5,975 nucleotides of DNA from the NCBI GenBank assembly GCA_005893365.1, contig VBPB01000056.1:1-5975 (forward strand), given 5' to 3'. Origin of the DNA: Candidatus Eiseniibacteriota bacterium. GTDB lineage: Bacteria; Eisenbacteria; RBG-16-71-46. The position numbers were made by a program, and so were the translations under genes. Under the pieces are notes generated by a model. That model ran no database searches, had not been told where the DNA came from, and saw only the letters and a program-made list of their open reading frames with translations. Each line of letters opens with the position of its first letter. Position 1 is the first letter of the stretch. Positions 1 through 5,577 of this stretch are shown here, one piece after another.

Positions 1-142
1 GGAGACTGTCGACCGGCGCTACGCGATCACCAACGAGGCAGACGCTGCCGAGGCACTGCGGAAGATGGCCCAGGCTCCGGTGCGTCTCGGCTCCAAATCG
101 GACCCAAACGAAGATTCCGGGGCCGCGGCAGATTCGGACTGA
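1..142 (+). CDS. C-terminal end of a probable tyrosine site-specific recombinase (phage-type integrase), 5' truncated by the window
   Basis: Only the last 46 codons are present; the frame begins at base 2 and stops with TGA at 140-142. The visible start reads ETVDRRYAITNEADAAEALRK. This resembles the end of phage/island integrases, where the nucleophilic tyrosine sits in an RY-[AN]-I-x-[ST]-E context a few residues after the GHKT-type box and is followed by a short helix of the form 'LREAARKL'. On that reading the catalytic Tyr is encoded at 20-22. After the helix comes a polar, acidic tail (SDPNEDSGAAADSD) that looks disordered. Members of this family cut and rejoin DNA at att sites, often in tRNA genes. 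The neighbouring tRNA-Leu, whose 3' end faces this gene, supports that role. The call rests on a short fragment: the HxxR and GH catalytic boxes lie outside the window, so family membership is an inference. Confidence 0.68.
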   Translation, partial: ETVDRRYAITNEADAAEALRKMAQAPVRLGSKSDPNEDSGAAADSD

Positions 143-163
143 GATTCACAACCCGCGGAGCAG

Positions 164-331
164 CTAGTGTCCCGTCCCAGAAGTACCTTGCCAGTCGGCT
201 GCCGCTGCATCCCGGCGGCCTGCGTTGCTCCTCCTCGACGTATCTCCCTGATACGACTTCGTCGTCGCGCCTTGCCCGCCGGGCGCAGCGGCAGCCTTGG
301 TGGTCAAGGTACTTCTGGGACGGGACACTAG
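164..331. mobile_element. MITE-like palindromic element with perfect 27-bp terminal inverted repeats
   Basis: Bases 164-190 (starting CTAGTGTCCCGTCCCAG) are the exact reverse complement of 305-331. Symmetry continues inwards around one centre near 247: 197-208 pairs with 285-296 (12 bp), 211-218 with 276-283 (8 bp), and 239-244 with 250-255 (CGTATC / GATACG, 5-base loop). The whole 168-base unit could therefore extrude as one long imperfect hairpin. It has no coding capacity. Both ends carry CTAG, which could be a target-site duplication (CTAG, or TA within it) or part of the repeat; because CTAG is itself palindromic, a single copy cannot decide. Perfect termini, small size, no ORF and an intergenic site fit a miniature inverted-repeat transposable element moved in trans by a transposase not seen here. 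Alternatives are a large REP-type palindrome or a structured RNA. The tRNA transcript would run straight into it, so it may also act as a trailer hairpin, but it has no T-run. Confidence 0.72.
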
Positions 332-336
332 GGGTT

Positions 337-418
337 TGCGAGAGGGGGGATTCGAACCCCCACGAGTTTCCCCACTGGATCCTAAGTCCAGCGCGTCTGC
401 CAGTTCCGCCACTCTCGC
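337..418 (-). tRNA. tRNA-Leu (anticodon UAG)
   Basis: Read on the - strand, the 7-bp acceptor stem GCGAGAG (412-418) pairs with CTCTCGC (338-344), with discriminator A at 337. The D-arm region has GGCGGAACTGGCAGACGC. The anticodon stem CTGGA/TCCAG encloses loop CTTAGGA, giving anticodon TAG at 382-384, which reads CUA and other CUN leucine codons. A long variable arm (about 13 nt, TGGGGAAACTCGT) identifies a class II tRNA, as expected for leucine. The T-arm is GGGGG-TTCGAAT-CCCCC. The 3' CCA is not encoded (the next bases are AAC), so it must be added by a CCA-adding enzyme. The gene lies 70 bases downstream of the outer-membrane protein gene on the same strand, and its 3' end is 5 bases from the palindromic element. 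The apparent ORFs across it are artefacts of reading the tRNA. Confidence 0.95.
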
Positions 419-429
419 ACCGCGCCGTC

Positions 430-435
430 ATAGTA
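430..435 (-). promoter_or_regulatory. Candidate -10 box (TACTAT) for the tRNA-Leu gene
   Basis: On the - strand TACTAT ends 11 bases before the first tRNA base, which would give a leader of only a few nucleotides. It matches TATAAT at 4 of 6 positions, including the important second A and last T, and stands out in GC-rich surroundings. No good -35 box is visible at the correct spacing (only a weak CCGTTT). The tRNA could instead be transcribed from the upstream apgM/barrel-protein operon, since no convincing terminator lies between. Confidence 0.35.
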
Positions 436-488
436 CCGCGGACGCGGACGAAAACGGCGCCTCGGCCCGTGCGCACCGGGCGCGGCGC

Positions 489-1679
489 TCAGCGCGGCAC
501 GCGCAGCGAGACCACGACGCGGTCCTCTGCCGAGCGCGGCTCGCCGGTGCGCACCAGCGTGCGGCGCTCGCCGCCCACGTCGGCGGCGAAGTCGGAGAAC
601 CGCCAGCCGAATCCGACCGCCACGACGTTGGCCCTGGGCTCGGGGACGTCCGACTGGCGCTCCTGGCCGAGGCCGAACCGCAACGCCCACGCCGCGCGCT
701 CGTCGTGGAACTCCCCGCCCAACTTCCACTCCCACGCGCGGCCCGCGGCGAGGTCGAGTCCCTCCCAGTGCTGCGCGGTGCGGCCACCGACGCCCACGAA
801 CGCGCTGAAGACCGGGCTCACCACGACCCGCGCCGACACGCCCATCTCCCAGCCGCTCGAGCGCTCGGCGCTGAATGAGTCGGCCGTGCTGCCGGCGGCC
901 CGGACGACGGTGTGCTCGCCCTTGACCTCGAGCGCCGGCAGGTAGCGCAGCGCCGCCCCGACCGCGAACGAGCCGGCGGTGGAGTCGCCGTGGTCCCAGC
1001 GCACGCCGGCCTGCATCCCGACCGCACTCCCCTTGAATCCGAGCGAGTCGCTGCCGGCCGTGACCGGATCGGCGGACTGCTCCGACACCTGGTAGCGGTC
1101 CTCGCGGTGCGTCCACTCCACGCCCACCCCGGCGCGGCAGGCGCCCAGTGCCGCCGCCAGCGCAGCGCCGGCGCGGACCTCGCGGGCGCTCGAGTGGCTC
1201 GCGATGACCGCCGGCGTGGTGCCGGGATCGGGCGCCAGCCGGCCGCGGACGTAGGCGTTGTCCTCGATGCGCAGCACCGGCTGGTACGCGTAGGCGGCGA
1301 GCGTCAGCCGGCGCGGCACGGGCAGCCCGATGGCGACCCCCGCGCCGTCCAGGAACGCGGCGGTCTCGCTGTACTCGCGGTTGTCCGCGCGCAGGTCCTG
1401 CCGGCTCACCCGGACCAGCGCGGGCGAGAGGATGATGCGCAGCCCGTGCGGGGCGGCGGGATTCTCGAACGGCTCGTCCCCCAGCCAGCGGTCGGCGAGC
1501 GCCACCCCGGTCGAGACCGCCGAGGCCGGCCCCACGGTCGAGCCGGGGAAGGCGAACTGCTCGGGCGAGAGCGGCGTGGGCGGATCGGCCCACGCCGGTG
1601 TCGCCCCGATCCCCAGCGCCGCCGCCACGAGCACGGCGCGCGCGGCCGACTCGAGGCCTCGCGTCACGGTGAGCGTCAT
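489..1679 (-). CDS. Predicted outer-membrane beta-barrel protein, possibly FadL-like
   Basis: 396 residues. Residues 1-31 form a clear Sec signal peptide: Arg at 7 and 14, a hydrophobic core at about 15-26 (AVLVAAALGIGA), and an AxA-type signal peptidase I site after ATPAWA, with the mature protein starting DPPTPLSPEQ. There is no lipobox. The mature part has no hydrophobic helices but many alternating short strands rich in Gly and aromatics (for example at about 112-132, 166-190, 218-250, 276-302, 315-345 and 351-362), as in barrel proteins. An NPA tripeptide at 73-75 near the N-terminus, followed by strand-like segments, recalls the FadL/OMPP1/TodX family of hydrophobic-compound transporters. 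The protein is somewhat shorter than typical FadL, and it ends VVVSLRVPR without the usual terminal aromatic. The ATG at 1677-1679 is chosen because the signal peptide begins there and GGAG (1687-1690) lies 7 bases upstream. It starts 2 nt after the apgM stop, so translational coupling is likely. The specific function is unknown. Confidence 0.72.
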   Translation of the reverse strand: MTLTVTRGLESAARAVLVAAALGIGATPAWADPPTPLSPEQFAFPGSTVGPASAVSTGVALADRWLGDEPFENPAAPHGLRIILSPALVRVSRQDLRADNREYSETAAFLDGAGVAIGLPVPRRLTLAAYAYQPVLRIEDNAYVRGRLAPDPGTTPAVIASHSSAREVRAGAALAAALGACRAGVGVEWTHREDRYQVSEQSADPVTAGSDSLGFKGSAVGMQAGVRWDHGDSTAGSFAVGAALRYLPALEVKGEHTVVRAAGSTADSFSAERSSGWEMGVSARVVVSPVFSAFVGVGGRTAQHWEGLDLAAGRAWEWKLGGEFHDERAAWALRFGLGQERQSDVPEPRANVVAVGFGWRFSDFAADVGGERRTLVRTGEPRSAEDRVVVSLRVPR

Positions 1680-1681
1680 CC

Positions 1682-2899
1682 TCAGGCTCCGAACTTGTCG
1701 AGCCGGCCGGCGTTGGCGAGCAGCAGCGCCATGAGGTCGCGGCTCGGCACCACGCCGAGGCTGCCGGTGCGACAGGTGAGCTCGTGGAAGCGCGCCGCCC
1801 CATCGGCACCGCACCAGCGCCCGTGCACCAGCACCGGCACCGGGTGCCACGAATGGCCTTTGACCGGGACCGGCGTCGAGTGGTCGCCGGTGACGCACAG
1901 CACGTCGGGGGCCAGCCCCATCAAATCCGGCAGCGCCCGGTCCACTTCTTCGATCACCGCGACCTTGGCGGCGAAGTTCCCGTCCTCGCCCGCCATGTCG
2001 GTCCCCTTGATGTGGATGAAGAAGAAGTCGTGCTCGCTCCAGCGCGCCCCGGCGGCGGCGAAGGCGTCGGCCACGCGCTCCCCCACCGGGACGACCTCCA
2101 TGCCGGCGAGCTGCGCCACGCCCCGATACATCGGATAGGCCGCGATCGCCGCCGCCCGGAGCTGGAACCGCTCCCGGTACCCCGGCAGGACGGGCCGCGC
2201 CGAGAGCCCACGCATGAGCACGCCGTTGGCGGGCGACTCGCCGTGCAGCACTTGGGCGGCGCGAGCCACGAACGCGTTGACGATGCGCGCGGTCTTGGCC
2301 GCGGCGGGATCGTCGCCGGCCGCGCGCGACGCCGGGACGGGGGCGCCCTCGTGATGCGGGTCGGCGTCGCTCACTGGGCCCGCGAGTCCGGGGCCGCGCA
2401 GGACGGCGACGAACCGGTGCCCCTTGCCGGGCTCGAGCAGCACGCCGACGTCCTCGATCCGCGGCACCTCGCGCGCGAGCGTGGCCACCAGCCGGGCGCA
2501 CACCTCGCTGGCGATGCGCCCCGCGCGCCGGTCGCTCACCACCCCGTCGCCGCCCAGCGTGCAGAAGTTGGCGCGCGCCGCCACGTCCCCGCTCTCGAGC
2601 TCGAAGCCCGCGCCGAGCGCTTCCAGGACCCCGCGGCCCACCTGGGTCGCGATCGGGTCGTAGCCGAAGAGCGCGAGGTGCCCGGGGCCGCTCCCGGGCG
2701 TGATCCCGATCGCCACCGGCAGCAGGCGGCCCAAGGCCGCGGCCGGAGCGAGGGCGTCGAGATGGGGTGTGCGCGCCGCCGCGAGCGGCGTGAGCCCGCC
2801 GCGGCCCAGGTCGGGCAGGTCCCCGACGCCGTCCAGCACCAGGAGCACGATCTTGCTCGTACCCTTCAAGATCAGCGACGACAGCGGTGATTCACTCAC
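1682..2899 (-). CDS. apgM: 2,3-bisphosphoglycerate-independent phosphoglycerate mutase, archaeal type (ApgM)
   Basis: Interconverts 3- and 2-phosphoglycerate in cytosolic glycolysis/gluconeogenesis. It belongs to the alkaline-phosphatase superfamily and needs divalent metal. From the GTG start it is 405 residues, the usual size of the family. Visible motifs in order: VLLVLDGVGDLP (about 18-29; Asp23 a metal ligand), TPLAAARTPHLDALA (37-51), GITPGSGPGHLALFGYDP (65-82; Ser70 the presumed phosphoserine nucleophile), QVGRGVLEALG (86-96), SDADPHHEG (177-185), FFFIHIKGTDMAGEDGN (292-308), CVTGDHSTP (335-343; Asp339/His340 metal ligands) and HSWHPVPVLV (349-358). The GTG at 2897-2899 is preferred because AGGGGG stands about 8 bases upstream and the catalytic core begins soon after. 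An in-frame ATG at 3032-3034 would add 45 Pro/Ala/Arg-rich residues unlike the family. It is first in a two-gene operon with the barrel-protein gene. The distinct ApgM type replaces or accompanies the bacterial GpmI/GpmA enzymes. Confidence 0.93.
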   Translation of the reverse strand: MSESPLSSLILKGTSKIVLLVLDGVGDLPDLGRGGLTPLAAARTPHLDALAPAAALGRLLPVAIGITPGSGPGHLALFGYDPIATQVGRGVLEALGAGFELESGDVAARANFCTLGGDGVVSDRRAGRIASEVCARLVATLAREVPRIEDVGVLLEPGKGHRFVAVLRGPGLAGPVSDADPHHEGAPVPASRAAGDDPAAAKTARIVNAFVARAAQVLHGESPANGVLMRGLSARPVLPGYRERFQLRAAAIAAYPMYRGVAQLAGMEVVPVGERVADAFAAAGARWSEHDFFFIHIKGTDMAGEDGNFAAKVAVIEEVDRALPDLMGLAPDVLCVTGDHSTPVPVKGHSWHPVPVLVHGRWCGADGAARFHELTCRTGSLGVVPSRDLMALLLANAGRLDKFGA

Positions 2900-3042
2900 G
2901 CTTGAGCCCCCTACAAGCGCAGAAGCCGCGCCCGCGACGTGGGGCGCGGCCCGGTCGACCGACGCTCCGTCGGACTCTAGAGGAAAGGTGGGCCTCAGGG
3001 AAGGCCGGGCGGGCGGCGGGAGCGAAACCCTCATATCGGGCG

Positions 3043-3192
3043 GCGGGCGCGCGGGCTGGGACAGGCGGGCCGGCGGGACACTCGGCCCCGCATCCTGCGG
3101 GGCCTCGTTCTATCGAGGGCTCGCTCCGCCGTCCCTGGCTCTCGCTCGCCCTCGACGCCCGCTGGCCCGCCTGTCCCCGCCCGCGCGCCCGC
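3043..3192. repeat. Large imperfect palindrome with 35-bp arms and nested hairpins
   Basis: Bases 3043-3077 and 3158-3192 are reverse complements at 33 of 35 positions; one of the two mismatches is a G-U pair if transcribed. The 80 bases between the arms contain further symmetry: a perfect 9-bp hairpin at 3084-3104 (GGCCCCGCA-TCC-TGCGGGGCC), a competing CCTCG/CGAGG pair at 3103-3107 and 3114-3118, and CGAGGGC (3114-3120) pairing with GCCCTCG (3148-3154). No target-site duplication is evident at the ends. It does not share its arm sequence with the palindrome at 164-331. It could be an intergenic repeat of the REP/MITE sort, a structured leader RNA, or a regulatory cruciform between divergent operons; the sequence alone does not decide. 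Confidence 0.7.
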
Positions 3193-3237
3193 GTGCCGTG
3201 CATGCGCCGCGGGTGCCACGAGTTTTCCCTTGCTGCG

Positions 3238-3257
3238 GTTCTCTGCCGTTCTCTGCC
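3238..3257. repeat. Two-copy 10-base tandem repeat (GTTCTCTGCC)
   Basis: Two exact adjacent copies of GTTCTCTGCC, lying 21 bases upstream of the candidate -35 box of the rightward operon. The one-turn spacing (10 bases) would place two copies on the same DNA face, as for a regulator site, but a simple slippage duplication is equally possible. Confidence 0.55.
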
Positions 3258-3277
3258 GACTTCCCGGAGCGCTTCGC

Positions 3278-3306
3278 TTGCCGCTTCGTGGGCGCTTCCC
3301 TATCCT
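3278..3306 (+). promoter_or_regulatory. Candidate sigma-70-type promoter for the hbd-proC operon
   Basis: TTGCCG at 3278-3283 (4/6 to TTGACA) and TATCCT at 3301-3306 (4/6 to TATAAT) are separated by exactly 17 bases. Initiation would fall near 3313, giving a leader of about 43 bases before the ATG at 3356. If correct, the large palindrome lies upstream of the start site rather than in the transcript. No experimental or comparative support is available here. Confidence 0.42.
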
Positions 3307-3355
3307 TCCGGGTCCCACTCTTGTGGAGCAGACCCAGCGCGTGGAGACCAAGTCG

Positions 3356-4222
3356 ATGGCGATCCGGAAGGTCGGTGTGGTGGGGTGTGGGCTGATGGGC
3401 AGCGGCATCGCGCAGGTGAGCGTCCAGGCGGGATTCCCGACGGTGGTGCGCGAGGTGTCCCAGCCGCTCCTCGACAAGGGGTTCGCGGCGATCCGCAAGT
3501 TCCTCCAGGGCGGCGTGGAGAAGGGCAAGCTCGCCCAGGCCGACATGGAGAAGACGCTCGCGAATCTCACGGGCACGATCGAGATCCGGGACCTCGCCGA
3601 CTGCGACCTGGTGGTCGAGGCGGTGAGCGAGGATCGGGCGCTCAAGCGCGAGCTGCTCGGGGCCCTCGACGCGGCCTGCCGGGCCGAGACCCTGTTCGCC
3701 TCCAACACCTCGAGCCTCTCGATCACCGAGCTCGCCACCTTCACGAAGCGGCCCGAGCGCTTCCTCGGGCTCCACTTCTTCAATCCCGTCCCGCTCATGA
3801 AGCTGGTCGAGGTGGTCTCGACGCTGCGGTCCGCGCCGGCGGCGGTGCGGGAGGCGAGCGACTGGTGCCGGGCGATCGGCAAGACGGTGGTGTCGGTGGG
3901 CGACAGCACCGGGTTCGTGGTCAACCGGCTGCTCATCCCCTACATGCTCGACGCGATCCGCGTCTACGAGCAGGGGCTCGCGAGCCGCGACGACATCGAC
4001 AACGCGATGAAGCTGGGCTGCGGCTACCCGATGGGCCCGCTGCTGCTCGGCGACTACGTCGGGCTCGACACCACCTGTTCGATCGCGGGGATCATGTTCG
4101 ACGAGTTCCGCGAGCCGCGCTTCGCGCCCCCGCCGCTGCTCAAGCGCATGGTCCTGGCCGGGCAGCACGGACGCAAGACCGGCCGCGGGTTCTACGACTG
4201 GAGCACCAACCCGCCCTCGTAG
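3356..4222 (+). CDS. hbd: 3-hydroxybutyryl-CoA dehydrogenase (3-hydroxyacyl-CoA dehydrogenase family)
   Basis: Cytosolic NAD(P)-dependent enzyme that interconverts acetoacetyl-CoA and 3-hydroxybutyryl-CoA (or longer acyl analogues) in beta-oxidation, butyrate or polyhydroxybutyrate metabolism. It has 288 residues, the normal length of the stand-alone family. The N-terminal Rossmann domain opens IRKVGVVGCGLMGSGIAQ, with GxGxxG at 10-15. The motif NTSSLSITELA starts at 117, LGLHFFNPVPLMKLVEVV at 138-154, and the C-terminal helical domain includes GFVVNRLLIPYM at 186-197 and MGPLLLGDYVGLD at 226-238. Catalytic residues fit the known spacing: Ser119, His140, Glu152, Asn190. The ATG at 3356-3358 is chosen because the conserved fold starts at once and GGAG (3343-3346) lies 9 bases upstream; frame-open sequence further upstream encodes no family residues. 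It is the first gene of the rightward operon, 19 bases before proC. Substrate chain length cannot be read from sequence, so paaH- or fadB2-type naming is equally possible. Confidence 0.93.
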   Translation: MAIRKVGVVGCGLMGSGIAQVSVQAGFPTVVREVSQPLLDKGFAAIRKFLQGGVEKGKLAQADMEKTLANLTGTIEIRDLADCDLVVEAVSEDRALKRELLGALDAACRAETLFASNTSSLSITELATFTKRPERFLGLHFFNPVPLMKLVEVVSTLRSAPAAVREASDWCRAIGKTVVSVGDSTGFVVNRLLIPYMLDAIRVYEQGLASRDDIDNAMKLGCGYPMGPLLLGDYVGLDTTCSIAGIMFDEFREPRFAPPPLLKRMVLAGQHGRKTGRGFYDWSTNPPS

Positions 4223-4241
4223 TCCGGGGCGAGGAGGCCGC

Positions 4242-5060
4242 ATGCCGCACGCAGGGCGCCTGGCGGTGCTGGGCGCGGGCAGGCTGGGCGAGGCGCTGAT
4301 CCGCGGGATGATCGATGCCGAGGTCGTGCGCGCCGAGGACGTGACGGTCACCGCGGGCCACGCCGAGCGGGTCGCCGAGCTCGAGCGCGCGCTGGGCGTG
4401 CGCGGCGCGGCCTCGAACGCCGCGGCCGTGCGGGGGGCCGACCTCGTCATCCTGGGCGTCAAGCCCCAGACCGTGCCCGCGGTGCTGGGCGAGCTCCGGG
4501 ACGTGCTGGAGCCCGCACAGCTGCTCATCTCGGTGGCGGCGTCGGTGGGGACCGCCTACATCGAGAAGCACCTGAACCGCAAGGTGCCGGTCATTCGCGC
4601 CATGCCCAACACCCCCGCGCTCATCCGGCGCGGCATGACCGCGCTTGCGGCCGGCGCCCACGCGGGCCCCGAGCATCTCGAGGCGGCGCTGCGCCTGTTC
4701 CGGCCGATCGGCCACACCGTCCTGGTGGACGAGAAGCACATGAACGCGGTGACCGCGCTCTCGGCGTGCGGCCCGGCCTTCATCTACGTCATCATCGAGT
4801 CGCTGGCCGAGGGCGGGGTCAAGGTCGGCCTGCCCCGCAACCTCGCGACCGAGCTGGCGGCGCAGACCGTGCTCGGCGCGGGTGCCATGGTGCTCGAGAC
4901 CGGCGAGCATCCGGCCAAGCTCAAGGACCTGGTCACCACGCCGGCCGGCTGCACCATCGACGGCCTGCTCGAGCTGGAAGAGGGTGGCATCCGGGTCACG
5001 CTGATCAAGACCATCGTCCGCTCCACCCAGCGGGCGAAGGAGCTGCTCGAGAACGGATGA
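4242..5060 (+). CDS. proC: Pyrroline-5-carboxylate reductase (ProC)
   Basis: Catalyses the last step of proline synthesis, NAD(P)H-dependent reduction of 1-pyrroline-5-carboxylate to L-proline, in the cytosol. It has 272 residues, typical of the family. Features in order: Rossmann GAGRLG at 11-16, LGVKPQ at 71-76, the conserved VIRAMPNTPALI at 117-128, and the C-terminal dimerisation/active-site region with ALSACGPAFIYVIIESLAEGG (starts 172; this enzyme has Ala-Cys where many have Gly-Ser) and LKDLVTTPAGCTIDGL at 227-242. The last motif is a variant of the usual VTSPGGTTIxGL, still with the TIxGL core. The ATG at 4242-4244 is preceded by a strong AGGAGG at 4232-4237 (4 bases away). It follows the dehydrogenase gene by 19 bases and precedes the next ORF by 7, so it is an internal operon gene. 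Confidence 0.95.
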   Translation: MPHAGRLAVLGAGRLGEALIRGMIDAEVVRAEDVTVTAGHAERVAELERALGVRGAASNAAAVRGADLVILGVKPQTVPAVLGELRDVLEPAQLLISVAASVGTAYIEKHLNRKVPVIRAMPNTPALIRRGMTALAAGAHAGPEHLEAALRLFRPIGHTVLVDEKHMNAVTALSACGPAFIYVIIESLAEGGVKVGLPRNLATELAAQTVLGAGAMVLETGEHPAKLKDLVTTPAGCTIDGLLELEEGGIRVTLIKTIVRSTQRAKELLENG

Positions 5061-5067
5061 GGGCGGG

Positions 5068-5574
5068 ATGATCCGCGACCCGCGGCGCCGCGGCCAGGCG
5101 CTCGCCGAGTTCTTCCTCCGGGTGGAGCCGAGCCTCTACGCCGATCTGAGCGAGGCCGGCATGCTGCCCGACGACGACGACGCGGCCGCGCGCGCCCGGG
5201 ACGAGTGGCGGTGCTTCGCCCTCTACGCCTGCGTGCGCGGGCTGGTCGCCGCCGGCGGCTTCAACCGCGAGACCGCCGCGGCCATCGACGCCCTGCACGA
5301 GCGCGTCCTCGCCGACCGGGCCCAAGCGAGCCCCGACGCGGCGGACGTCGAGGCGCATCGCGAGCGGGTCGCGACCCGCTACGCCGAGTACGGGCGCATC
5401 GGCCAGGACGGCGGTGCGGCGGGGGCGGCCACCGTGACCCTGCGGCTGGGCGAAGCCGCCGCGCGCCACATCGCCGCCAGCGACCCGCCCCCGGCCGGCC
5501 TCGCCGAGATGGTGGGCTCCCTCCACGAGGCGCTCGCCGAGGGCGCGGCCGAGTCGGTGCGGCGGGAGGAATAG
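5068..5574 (+). CDS. Unrecognised small helical protein in the proC operon
   Basis: 168 residues, beginning 7 bases after the proC stop, with a weak purine-rich site (GAGGGCGGG) before the ATG. I do not recognise the family. The protein is soluble-looking: no signal peptide and no membrane segment. It appears mainly alpha-helical: helices are likely at about 8-30, 38-62 (ARDEWRCFALYACVRGLVAAGG), 66-83 and 93-108. A short linker GRIGQDGGAAGA (109-120) then leads to a final helical part (about 124-160). There is an acidic run DDDD at 35-38 and two Cys (49 and 55). Its third-position GC bias matches its neighbours, and the reading frame stays open between two well-spaced genes, which supports a real gene. 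It stops 3 bases before the next start, so co-translation with the downstream nucleotidyltransferase-like gene is likely; the two may act together. No catalytic motif was found. Confidence 0.7.
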   Translation: MIRDPRRRGQALAEFFLRVEPSLYADLSEAGMLPDDDDAAARARDEWRCFALYACVRGLVAAGGFNRETAAAIDALHERVLADRAQASPDAADVEAHRERVATRYAEYGRIGQDGGAAGAATVTLRLGEAAARHIAASDPPPAGLAEMVGSLHEALAEGAAESVRREE

Positions 5575-5577
5575 TCG

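Larger units (their letters stand above)
2900..3355. other. Divergent intergenic region between apgM and the hydroxybutyryl-CoA dehydrogenase operon
   Basis: This 456-base gap separates the two divergent operons and should hold promoters for both. It contains a small perfect hairpin at 2959-2973 (CCGACG-CTC-CGTCGG), the large palindrome at 3043-3192, a 10-base tandem repeat at 3238-3257 and a candidate promoter at 3278-3306 for the rightward operon. No convincing promoter for apgM was found on the - strand. Several open frames cross the region, but their translations are low-complexity Pro/Arg/Ala-rich and resemble no family, so no gene is called. Confidence 0.7.

Noticed and set aside
164..331. 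Integron attC site next to an integrase
   Set aside because: The ends lack the RYYYAAC/GTTRRRY core sites, and the perfect 27-bp termini differ from the imperfect arms of attC.
164..412. Small open frame on the - strand with translation starting MAELADALDLGSSGETRGGSNPPS
   Set aside because: This is the tRNA-Leu gene read as protein, a well-known artefact, continued through the palindrome.
423..488. Rho-independent terminator after the barrel-protein gene
   Set aside because: On the - strand only a 3-bp stem precedes a short TTTT; no stable GC hairpin with a T-run is present.
382..1809. Long open frame of about 475 codons on the - strand overlapping the barrel-protein gene
   Set aside because: Its translation is Arg/Gly/Ala-rich with no recognisable motif, runs out of frame through the apgM/barrel genes and through the tRNA; it is a GC-rich shadow.
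912..2890. Long open frames on the + strand opposite the barrel-protein and apgM genes (912-2138 and 1784-2890)
   Set aside because: They are antisense to two well-supported genes, and their His/Arg/Pro-rich translations reflect the complementary codon bias rather than a protein family.
1682..3034. Longer apgM start at the ATG at 3032-3034
   Set aside because: The extra 45 residues are Pro/Ala/Arg-rich and unlike the family, whereas the GTG at 2897-2899 has a ribosome site and gives the usual length.
2887..4528. Long open frames overlapping the dehydrogenase gene (2887-4299 on +, 3110-4528 on -)
   Set aside because: Low-complexity translations crossing the intergenic palindrome and the conserved dehydrogenase frame; no start signals or motifs.
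5068..5574. HEPN-type toxin partner for the nucleotidyltransferase-like gene
   Set aside because: No Rx4-6H motif was found; the nearest Arg-His pair (residues 126 and 134) has the wrong spacing.
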